A stretch of 13,901 nucleotides of DNA from Oehlia diaphana (GCA_003833135.1 QZLH01000357.1:70789-84689), one strand, 5' to 3'; positions 1 through 9,064 are shown, counted from the first letter of the stretch. Program-made: numbers and translations. Notes: generated by a model from the letters alone, not told the origin.

Positions 1-81
1 ATCTAACCCGATAAGTTTAAAAGCTATTGACATGCTCTATTAAAATTATTGGTTAGAATTTTAAAATATTATTTTTTAATA

Positions 82-109
82 ATGTGACATTTTTTTAAAA
101 ATGTCATAT
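82..109 (-). other. Hairpin just downstream of the micro-exon gene stop codon
   Basis: Bases 82-94 and 97-109 form a 13-bp stem with one mismatch (a G-U pair in one transcript) and a very short loop. It lies 6 bases past the TAG at 117-115 on the minus strand, so it would be in the 3' untranslated region. A role in RNA 3' end formation or stability is only a guess; in DNA this AT-rich, such stems can arise by chance. Confidence 0.4.
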
Positions 110-114
110 TATGA

Positions 115-3100
115 CTATAAATTGGGTTGGTTATAGAGGTACTGCACTGTAGTATGTAAATATTATATAAATAAGTAGTAATAGAATTAAATAAATAACT
201 TACCATCTATAAATTAATTTTTTAAATAAAGAAATTAGATAGTTTAAATTATATGCAAATATTATATAAACAAGTAATAATAGAATTAAATAAATAACTT
301 ACTCCCTATATTATAAATAGTTTTTTTTTTAAATAAAGAATTTAGTTATTAAATTATATATAAATATTATACAAATAAGTAATAATAGAATTAAATAAAT
401 AACTTACACCCTATATTATTAAATAATTTTTTAAATAAAGATATGTAAATATTATACAAATGAGTAATAATAGAATTAACAAATAACTTATAACTTACGA
501 TCTATTAAATAAAGAATTTAATCAGTTTAAATTATATGTAAATATTATAAACAAGTAATAATAAAATTAAATAAATAACTTACACCCTATATTATTAAAT
601 AATTTTTTAAATAAAGAATTTAGTTATTAAATTATATGTAAATATTATACAAATAAGTAATAGAATTTTTCTAACTATCACCAGGGTGATGATACCCCAG
701 TGATTTGAAGTAAAAATCTAATAATAGAATTAAATAAATAACTTACGAACTATATATTAAATAATTTTTTAAATAAAGAATTGAGTTATTAAATTGTATG
801 TAAATATTATACAAATAGGTAATAATAGAATTAAATAAATAACTTACAACCTATATATTATTAAATAATTTTTTAAATAAAGAATTTAGTTATTAAATTA
901 TATGCAAATAAATTATATGTAAATATTATACAAATAAGTAATAATAGAATTAAATAAATAACTTACTCCCTATATTATTAAATAATTTTTTAAGTAAAGA
1001 AATTAGTTAGTTTAAATCATATGTAAATATTATATAAATAAGTAATAATAGAATTAAATAAATAACTTATAACTTACGATCTATTAAATAAAGAATTTAA
1101 TCAGTTTAAATTATATGTAAATATTATATGAACAAGTAATAATAAAATTAAATAAATAACTTACTCTCTATATTATTAAATGATTTTTAAATAAAGAATT
1201 TAGTTATTAGATTAAATGCAAATATTATACAAATAAGTAATAATAAAATTAAATAAATAACTTATAACTTACGATCTATTAAATAATGAATTTAGTTAGA
1301 TTAAATTATATGTAAATATTATATAAATAAGTAATAATAGAATTAAATAAATAACTTACTCCCTATATTATAAAATAAATTATTTATAAATATTATACAA
1401 ATAAATAATAATAGAATTAAATAAATAATTTGATCAGTTTAAATTATATACAGTATAAATATTATATAATAATAATAAAATTAAATAAATAACTTACACA
1501 CTATATTATTAAATAATTTTTTAAATAAAGAATATAGTTATTAAATTATATGAAAATATTATACAATAGAATTAAATAACTTACACTCTATATTATTAAT
1601 AATTTTTTAAATAAAGAATTTAGTTAATTTAAATTATATGTAAATATTATATAAATAAGTAATAATAGAATTAAATAAATAACTTACTCCCTATATTAAA
1701 TAAATTTTTAAATGAAGAATTAGTTATTAAATTATATGTAAATATTATATAAATAAGTAATAATAAAATTAAATAAATAACTTAAACTTACGATCTATTA
1801 AATAAGGAATATACTAGTTAGTTTAAATTATTTGTAAATATTATATAAATAAGTAATAATAGAATTAAATAAATAACTTACGAACTATATTATTAAATAA
1901 TTTTTTAAATAAAGAATTTAGTTATTAAATTAAATGTAAATAATATATTAAATAAGTGATAATAGAATTAAATAAATAACTTACTCACTATTATTAAAAC
2001 ATTTTTTAAATAAAGAATTCAGTTAGTTTAAATTATATGTAAATATTATATAAACAAGTAATAATAGAATTAAATAAAAAACTTATAACTTACGATCTAT
2101 TAAATTAAGAATTTAGTTAGTTTAAATTATACGTAAATATTATATAAACGAGTAATAATAGAAATAAATAACCTATAACTTACAATCTATTAAATAAAGA
2201 ATTCAGTTAGTTTAAATTATATGAATAAGTAATAATAGAATTAAATAAATAACTAATAACTTACGACCTATTAAATAAAGAATTTAGTTAGTTTAAATTA
2301 TGTTTAAATATTATATAAACAATTAAATAAATAACTTACTTCCTATATTTTTAAATAATTTTTTAAATAAAGAATTTAGTTATTATATTATATATAAATA
2401 TATATACAAATAAGTAATAATAGAATCAAATAAATTTAACTTACCATCTATAAATTAATTTTTTAATAAAGAAATTAGATAGTTTAAATTATATGTAAAT
2501 ATTATATAAACAAGTAATAATAGAATTAAATAAATAACTTATAACTTACAATCTATTATAAAGAGTTTAAAATTATATGTAAATAAGTAATAGTAGAATT
2601 AAATAAATAACTCATAACTTACGGTCTATTAAATAAAGAATTTATTAGTTTGAATTATGTAAATATTATATAAACAAGTAATAATAGAATTAAATAAATA
2701 ACTTATAACTTACAATCTATTAAATAAAGAATTCAGTTAGTTTAAATAATATGTAAATAAGTAATAATAGAATTAAATAAATAACTTATAACTTACGATC
2801 TATTAAATAAAGAATTCAGTTAGTATAAATTATATATAAATAAGTAATAATAAATAACTTATAACTTACTATCTATTAAATAAAGAATTCAATTAGTTAA
2901 ATTATATGTAAATATTATATAAATAAGTGATAATAAATAACTTATAACTTACAATCTATTAAATAAAGAATTTAGTTGGTTTAAATTATATGTAAATATT
3001 AGTATATAAGTAAGTAATAATAGAATTAAAAAAAATAACTTATAACTTACTAACTATTAAATAAAAAATTTAGTTAGTATAAATTATATGTAATATTATA

Positions 3101-3812
3101 TAAAAAGTAATAATAGAATTAAATAAATAACTTACTGTCTATAAAATAATTTTTTAAATAAACTATTTAGTTAGTTTAAATTTTAAATTATATAAATAAT
3201 AGGAATAGAAATATGACTTACACCCTATTGTATTATTAATTATAAATTAATTAGATGTAAACAATACACAAGTATTTACTGTAAAATTAAATATATTACT
3301 TACAATCTAATTATTTAAATTAAGAATATAATTAGCGAATTATATAAAATATTAGTCAAACAAAGTATAATGTTGTAACTTACCAACTGTAATGCAAATA
3401 ATTATATAAATAAAGAATTTAGTTATTTGAATATTTTATAAATAAATAAAGTAAAGAACTAAAGATTTAAAATAACTGATAACTTACAGACTATAGTATT
3501 GTTATCATCAAATGAATTATTTAGTTACATGAAATATAATAAAATAATAAGTTTTGTATAATATAGATAGTTTAAATTATATTTGTGTATCATATAAGGT
3601 AAAATTATATATAGTATTTAAATTATTTACAAACAAAATTTAATATTCCAGCTTGTTTAATATACCTTTAGAAACCTCAGTGCTACTTCCTTCAAAATTT
3701 TCAATACTACTGGAAACTAGTTTTATTATATTGCAAATTTAAAAATTTTAGAATTTTATTAATTATTTGTGCTATATATATGATTATTACCTTTATTATT
3801 ACTATGAGACAT
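115..3812 (-). CDS. Predicted 38-exon micro-exon gene (35 consecutive 3-nt exons), 69 residues, unknown function
   Basis: I do not recognise this protein. Exon 1 (3812-3791) begins with ATG and ends AAAG before GTAATA. Exon 2 (3716-3666) is 51 nt, Ser/Glu-rich, and ends AAAG before GTATAT. Then 35 sites from 3490 to 204 read AG-NNN-GTAAGT, each a possible 3-nt exon. The last exon (146-115) follows ACTACAG and ends in TAG at 117-115. The lengths 22+51+105+32 give 210 nt, exactly 70 codons including stop. Exons 1 and 2 impose phase 1; in that phase the joined triplets have no stop, and the peptide is rich in Tyr, His, Asn, Arg and Trp. All 35 array donors are GTAAGT; 33 of 35 acceptors end ATAG. 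Introns within the array are 70-160 nt. No signal peptide is evident. The motif pattern is seen directly; splicing of every micro-exon is inferred. An alternative is one large intron, or an untranscribed satellite. Confidence 0.6.
120..3500 (-). repeat. Tandem array of intron-like units with a variable triplet in each
   Basis: About 35 diverged units, usually 73-119 bp apart, make up this very AT-rich stretch. Read on the minus strand, a unit has a GTAAGTTA donor, an A/T body, a CTAAC-, ATAAC- or CTGAT-like branch site about 20 nt or more before the acceptor, and an (A/T)ATAG acceptor. Two subtypes alternate irregularly: one ends ATTTAATAG and often has a doubled GTAAGTTATAAGTT start; the other has a longer T/A run and ends AATATAG. 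Units above about 3180 are more diverged but keep the AG-NNN-GTAAGT junction. Expansion by unequal exchange is likely. Confidence 0.93.
677..704. repeat. Hairpin inside a roughly 50-bp insertion in one array unit
   Basis: The bases at 677-687 and 694-704 pair over 11 positions around a 6-nt loop. In the minus-strand RNA the stem contains two G-U pairs. The hairpin lies in about 50 bp (roughly 663-716) that is foreign to the array. TAATAGAAT occurs on both sides of the insert. It lengthens the intron between triplets 749-747 and 586-584 to 160 nt but leaves that intron's splice sites intact. Confidence 0.7.
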
Positions 3813-4299
3813 TATTATATAATTATATTAAAATGCCCTTTAACTGAAAAAGACAATGTAAATATTTTATTTTTTTTTATGCAAAATGCATTATATACAA
3901 AGCGCTGATCATCACGAGTGCAAGCACATGTATGACAACAAATTTTGCACATCCAGACGGAATATGAATGTATATCAATTACCAAGCCTGTAGCAAAAAT
4001 TATAAAACAGAAAATTGTTCTTAAAATTTAAGGGTTAATATTAACGTTGCTAATGCTGATTATTACATATTTACCACAAATTCAGGTCGAAATGTTTCAA
4101 AATTTTCATAAATTTTATCAATTAATAGCTTATCGTTTATAATTAATAAATATACACGTATGTTATTCCATAGTATCAATGAATAGCAGAAATATTCACT
4201 GATGCCTTGGGGCCCCGAAGGGAGGGAAGCATCGGTGTATATGGAGTATTATTAGAATAACAGGCTTATCATTGCGTATGACGTATTAGGGGTGCAGAC
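3813..4299 (-). promoter_or_regulatory. Upstream region of the micro-exon gene, candidate TATA box at 3897-3891
   Basis: There is no convincing coding sequence here. On the minus strand TATATAA lies at 3897-3891, about 80 bp before the ATG at 3812-3810. A pyrimidine tract ending TTTTTCAG (about 3855-3844) looks like a 3' splice site and could close a 5' UTR intron. Base composition is less AT-rich than in the array (for example 3900-3960 and 4200-4240). The region also has an imperfect GC-rich stem around GGGGCCCC (4209-4216). The MULE element begins at 4300, about 490 bp upstream of the ATG. Confidence 0.35.
4291..4299. repeat. Left 9-bp target-site duplication of the MULE
   Basis: GGTGCAGAC sits directly outside the left inverted repeat and is matched exactly at 8088-8096. 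Confidence 0.95.
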
Positions 4300-4424
4300 G
4301 CAAAAATTACCTTCTTGACCCTCCTCGTGTTACTTTCTTGACCCGGTCAAAATATGCATGATTATGTATGACAAAAATATTTTTTTCTTGACCTGAATGT
4401 GATAAAAAATTATGTGATAAGTAG
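4300..4424 (+). repeat. Left terminal inverted repeat (125 bp)
   Basis: It starts GCAAAAATTACC and is the reverse complement of 7962-8087 except for one missing A near 4396. It holds three copies of TTCTTGACC (4312-4320, 4335-4343, 4385-4393). The middle copy extends into a palindrome, TTGACC-C-GGTCAA (4338-4350). These are candidate transposase-binding sites. Confidence 0.95.
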
Positions 4425-4546
4425 AAACAATTTTTATTTTTAAAATTTTTTTTTTTATTTTTTATTTTTGTTGTACTGTATATTGGAAAAAACCTATTTA
4501 ACAGACTTTATTAATTATATTAAACATTTAAAGGCTCTAATATTAT

Positions 4547-7500
4547 TTAAACATAATAGTAAAGTCTACTTTCTTCTTGTCTATTATCGGAACTTGAGAA
4601 ATTCAAAGTACTGGACGCAGTTATACTACTATTTTGAGATGTGGCAAATGAGTTAGAATTAAAAAGGTATGTAGGTGAAAGAGAATATGGGTTTTGATCA
4701 GGTGGACAATTGTTTGATGGTACCGTAGAATTTGAATAATACGGTACGGTACTAGGAAATGAAATTGGTAAATTTGTAGGAGATAATACATAAGAAGAAT
4801 CAATGGAAGTTCGTAAAACGGATGGTAAAGGCTGAATATAGTCATTTCGCGAATAAGATTGCATGATTGTTGATTGAGTATCTTGAAGGGGTAATGTAGT
4901 TAAAGGTTCATATAGATTTTTGATATTTTTAATGTTTTCCTAAATTAAGTTTCGTTAGAAAGAACTGTATTTGTAATTAATTACTTTAATAAATTTATAA
5001 TACCTTTGCATCCCGAATATTTTTTCTGATTCTTTTTGTGCTTCTTGTTTGTTCAGAAGGTGAAATATTTCGTTCAGTAGTTTTAAGAATCCTACTTGGT
5101 TTTCTTGGTTTTGCTGATGATTTCGGAGGTGCCCCATTATTACCCTTATGATGATCAAATTCTACAGGCCGGAACGGATCTTTATTATTCTCATTTGGTC
5201 GAGAGTATGATTTAAATATCGATATACCTAAATAAAATTAGCTAGATTAATTCATTAGAACTACTAAGCTTAAATTCTTTTTAAAATACTACCATGAGTT
5301 TTATATAAATCAATTATTTCTGAATAAGCAGCCTCAACATCACCATTATATATCACTAGATTTTTGATTCTGCAGGTAATACTCTTTACTTATTTTTAAA
5401 ATATTGTACCAACTCCTTTTTAACTTCTTGCTTAAACAATAATAGATCTGAAACTCCAATTGATTCTTTAAAAATTGATGCTGCATGACAGTGTTTGCAG
5501 ACATCTCTGAATGGACCATTCCATACATAATCAAAACATGTACATTCTCCTGTTTTTATATTGATTAAATAATATTCGGAATGTTCTAAATAATCTGGGA
5601 TCTTGTTTAAGTGTTGTTCCATTAGCTTGCTATGCAACGGAATAAGCAAGTTCAAATTATCCTTATCCAGCCGAACTAATTCATTGTTATATGGAGATTC
5701 TAATGCAAATGGATTATTGCCCTTTTTTACATAAAAATAATCATCAATACCAGTGCATTTAACGTAATCCAACAGAAATAATAATCTTCCATGATTTATT
5801 CTGCGTAATTTATCTGATGCGATATGCGTAGCTTGTGATTCCTATTAAAAAAGAATTATTTTTATAATAAATAAATAAATAAATATAAAATGTAGTGATG
5901 ACAATACCTGTTCAATTGTTTGCATATCAAATATTGTTGCAAGTCCAGCTTCAAACCTTAAATTGCCGCATCCATCTGTTAAATTTTCTCGAAGTAATTG
6001 AATGCCATACAATCGTTCAATAAAATTGACAACTGTTTTTGTACCACTATATTGAGACTCAATTGTACGATTTAGTCTTTCCGTGTAATTATTTGTTGTC
6101 ATGATATGCGTTATACTTGGATTTTCAAGAATTCTTCCAGCATCTATAAAACTTAAAATCCATTCATTACAAATCTAATTGTTATAGAGATCTTTAACTA
6201 ATTATTTTTTAATTCCTGTGTAATATCCAGCGAATTAATAAATTCTGAATATAATGGTCCTAATTCTTTAGCTAACTCTACAGATCTACTTCTACCTTTT
6301 AAATGCCAATGCTATTGGATATCTATAAAATTTATAAATATAAATAAATTATAACATAAATTCTTAGAATAAAAAACGCGTATACCTTAATGGCCATGGT
6401 ACTTTCCAATTATTCAGGTTTTCACCGAATGTCTGCATGATATGAAACCAACACAAAATTGTGCGGTCTAACACATTTTCAGTAGCTATTTTAGTTGGTC
6501 GATGTTTATCCATCATTACCAACGGAATCCAATTGTGATTTTTGGCACATTCTGTAATCCTTTGAAAACCTTTTTCATTTGGCAAATCTTCATAATACCA
6601 TTTATGTTCACAATTTGAATCATTGCATGGTATATTATTTTTCAATGCAATACTAGTTGTCCAGTTATTTTCTTTATTAGATAATCTTAAATAAATACAT
6701 AAATAAATTATTCACAAATTTAAAGTAAAATTTCAATTTTTTTTCTTACCAAATACTAATGGTGTGCCAAATCCAGCATCATTTTCAGCTACAATTGCAA
6801 GTACTGGTGTGCGATCACTATTTAAGTCATACTTGCTATCAACTCCAATACAGTATTTTCCATACCTTTGAGCATTTTTTAACCATAAGTGATTTGATAA
6901 TGTTAATTGATAAAAACGTTCTGAATTTGTTTCCGAAGATGATAAATCAGGTTGTTGATAATAAAGAACATTTCCCTTTGGTTTAAGTATTTCATTAACT
7001 AAATAGTGCAAGATTGTCCATGGTCCCGCATTCTCTTTAGTTCGTCTATCATCACGCACCAAAAACCTATACAATTTTTTATCCTCACATAATTCTTTTT
7101 GATTACGTAGTGCTTCTCACAAATCTTCTTCGTTAGCACCATTGTATGGAGCTAACATTTTTGCTTTAATATTCTTTGTTGTTTTATGGTCTGCTCTACG
7201 GTTTATTATAATATTATCACGTACTTGCCTAGTTAAACTCAACCGGTTAATTTGTGGTGTATGTGTTGTAAGAACATTGGATGGTAAATGGCTATTTAGA
7301 ACTTTTATTTTAAGAGGACATGGACGATCAATTTTAGATAAATATACTTCTGAAATGATTCGTACTTTGCACAAATGCATATCATTATAGTTTTTTAGAT
7401 TATTTGGTAATGCTTCATTTTGACAACCTTCTATGCATTTACCAATTCCACCACATTCATATTGACAAGAATTACCATCCCCAGAACAATACATTACCCA

Positions 7501-7845
7501 AGACCAGCATAATTTATCTTTTTTTACTCCTGCTTCAATTTGTTTAACTAGTTCCTCTCCCTTTTCTGTTAATTTAACTATATCATCAATCCGGTTAGTT
7601 GATTTTGTTTGACCAGTTTTTGTTTGCCATTCGATAAAATCAACAGCTCCTTCAACACGTTCAATTGTGATAATCCCTTCTTTAACTAATTCAGGAGTTT
7701 TCTTTCGACTTTGACTCTTTAAACGAATATTTTTAAGCAAAGGATGATTTTTTAGATAATATTCTGCAACCCGACCAAATGGAACATTAACAGAATTTTC
7801 AGCAGTATTATATTCAATAAAATTTTCAAAGTTGCTATTATTCAT
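4547..7845 (-). pseudogene. MULE transposase with DDE core and SWIM zinc finger, degraded
   Basis: Six exons fit: 7845-6750, 6685 or 6671-6386, 6322-5908, 5841-5293, 5227-5004 and 4939-4547, roughly 990 codons, with introns of 63-78 nt. The last intron has a TTCTAACG branch site. The N-terminus has a Cys-rich segment (residues 113-141) that may bind zinc. The first catalytic Asp is in GVDSKYD (codon 6840-6838). The second is in VMMDKHRP (6510-6508), followed by C-W-F-H at 6453-6442. The third acid is not certain. A SWIM finger, C-x-C-x12-C-x-H, lies at 5544-5491, and the C-terminal tail is Ser/Pro/Asn-rich. Breaks are in-frame stops TGA 7119-7117, TAG 6177-6175 and TAA 5388-5386, and frameshifts near 6296-6303, 6205-6217 and 5362-5370, all beside A-runs. 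With the nearer acceptor (6686), intron 1 also puts the next exon out of frame; the acceptor at 6672 restores it. Confidence 0.9.
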
Positions 7846-7961
7846 TGTATTGTATAAATTGTGTAAAAAGAAAACTAAAAAAAAATACTGGAGTCAAGAC
7901 GCGTCATATAATAAAATGTAACACGTATTATTTATGTAACGCAATTATCACTAATACTGTG

Positions 7962-8087
7962 CTACTTATCACATAATTTTTTATCACATTTCAGGTCAAG
8001 AAAAAAATATTTTTGTCATACATAATCATGCATATTTTGACCGGGTCAAGAAAGTAACACGAGGAGGGTCAAGAAGGTAATTTTTGC
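7962..8087 (-). repeat. Right terminal inverted repeat (126 bp)
   Basis: It is the mirror copy of the left repeat, with one extra base, and carries the same three TTCTTGACC motifs in inverse orientation. The transposase ATG at 7845 lies about 117 bp inside it, so this end probably also contains or adjoins the promoter. Confidence 0.95.
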
Positions 8088-8096
8088 GGTGCAGAC
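8088..8096. repeat. Right 9-bp target-site duplication of the MULE
   Basis: GGTGCAGAC directly follows the right inverted repeat and is identical to 4291-4299. Confidence 0.95.
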
Positions 8097-8244
8097 TTTT
8101 CCTTTTTTTTAGCTACGTCACTCATTAAGTCAATGAAAGGCTGCAACTCGTGATGTAGCTAAATTATTATAAAATTTCTATGTTGACGTTATTGGCGTAA
8201 CTTTGTTACGGCAGTTACGTCGGTAAAGCACCTCTATGACGTAT

Positions 8245-8319
8245 ACACCGATGGATTTCATACTTTTTTATACTTCTTTTATACTGGTGGATTAATTTAC
8301 AAAGAAAATCCATCGGTGT
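8245..8319. repeat. 75-bp fold-back with 14-bp perfect inverted ends
   Basis: ACACCGATGGATTT at 8245-8258 is the exact reverse complement of 8306-8319, with a 47-bp A/T-rich loop. A partial copy of the end motif (CATCGGTGT) lies at 4230-4238, on the far side of the MULE. It may be a small MITE-like repeat; I see no clear target duplication. Confidence 0.5.
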
Positions 8320-8743
8320 TTCCATAGATGGAGCGAGCAGATTAGTATAGGATAGGTGGCAAAAGTTACACAAAAAAATCCGATGTCTTTATGATATGAA
8401 CATTTTTTACCAATGCACGCATAAGTTAAAAAAATATAAGTCCGATAAGATTAAAACTTTATTAATGATATTTCAGATACATAGCGAATCAGAAAGTGAT
8501 AGAGGTAGTAAGAGAAATAAAACATCATGATGGTATCAAAGAGGGAGAAAATACACGGATCCTAGGTGCCACATCACGCTTATTTCTTTGCTCTCTCACA
8601 TTTCCGGTAATATCTATAGCTAATAAAATTATTCTTCTATCTATATGCTACGTTAATATAATTACATCACGAAAATCTGGTCAACGGATTCACTTAAAAT
8701 TATAATAAAACGCTACAAATATACAAAGATTTTTCGATTTATT

Positions 8744-8891
8744 TTATCCAAGTGGGACTTTAGGTCTCACTTTTTTATCACCATACATCTCTATTTCACG
8801 CTTGATACTATGTATATCCATTTCGGCCGAAATCTTTATTGATGTAGTAAATAAATTACGTGATTCAATTTGTAATGGCCCGTCAGCAAAA
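8744..8891 (-). other. Possible terminal exon, about 49 codons, unrecognised
   Basis: On the minus strand a good acceptor (TTTTTCTTACAAG) is followed by an open stretch ending in TAA at 8746-8744. The peptide (including SFADGPLQIESRN and a Lys/Glu-rich end) looks more protein-like than the surroundings. No upstream exon is evident. It could be a remnant of a host gene or effector, or chance. Confidence 0.2.
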
Positions 8892-9064
8892 CTTGTAAGA
8901 AAAATTTTTATTAATACATGCGAAAAATATCAATACAAAGATGGGGACTGTGCCTATGATCCATGACGATTTTTCCTATGCTAATGCCCTAATTTCTGAA
9001 ATATTAAGATACGTCCTAATTATCTATTTTGACTCGCTTTCCATCAACTCCTAAAAATGAAACG

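Larger units (their letters stand above)
4300..8087 (-). mobile_element. MULE (Mutator-like) DNA transposon, full length, 3788 bp, transposase inactivated
   Basis: The element has long inverted ends at 4300-4424 and 7962-8087, a target-site duplication GGTGCAGAC on each side (4291-4299 and 8088-8096), and one spliced transposase gene on the minus strand. A 9-bp duplication is the usual mark of Mutator-superfamily elements, and the encoded DDE and SWIM motifs agree. The TIRs differ by one single-base indel and the duplications are identical, so the insertion looks recent. The gene inside is broken, so movement was probably driven in trans. Confidence 0.95.
8097..9064. other. Intergenic stretch with small inverted repeats, no confident gene
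   Basis: Nothing here reads as a confident gene. An 11-bp inverted repeat (8111-8121 / 8150-8160, one mismatch) and several TGACG/ACGTCA-like motifs lie near 8115-8240, followed by the fold-back at 8245-8319. A 69-codon plus-strand frame at 8496-8705 has no recognisable motif. A 9-bp stem with one mismatch at 8750-8758 / 8764-8772 is followed by a T-run. Confidence 0.5.

Noticed and set aside
1985..1987. TGA triplet as a stop codon in the micro-exon chain
   Set aside because: It is a stop only if triplets are whole codons. Exons 1 and 2 set phase 1, where these bases are split between CTG and ATT.
120..3500. CRISPR-like array (repeats with variable spacers)
   Set aside because: The units are AT-rich, unequal in length and diverged, the variable part is only 3 bases, and the context is a fungal genome. 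Splice-signal structure explains the pattern better.
3711..3716. Alternative acceptor TTTCCAG for exon 2
   Set aside because: It gives an open but differently phased exon that hands the micro-exons over in a phase containing stops. The CTAG acceptor six bases earlier keeps phase 1.
4468..4656. 62-codon plus-strand frame at the MULE 3' end
   Set aside because: It is the antisense shadow of the last transposase exon and T-rich tail, with no motif.
4955..5158. 67-codon minus-strand frame
   Set aside because: It is an out-of-frame reading of transposase exon 5 and the intron after it; the spliced frame runs through in another phase.
7142..7390. 82-codon plus-strand frame
   Set aside because: It lies opposite transposase exon 1, which has clear family features on the minus strand.
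8750..8778. Rho-independent terminator (stem followed by T-run)
   Set aside because: The organism appears eukaryotic, and the stem has a mismatch and no gene ending at it on the plus strand.
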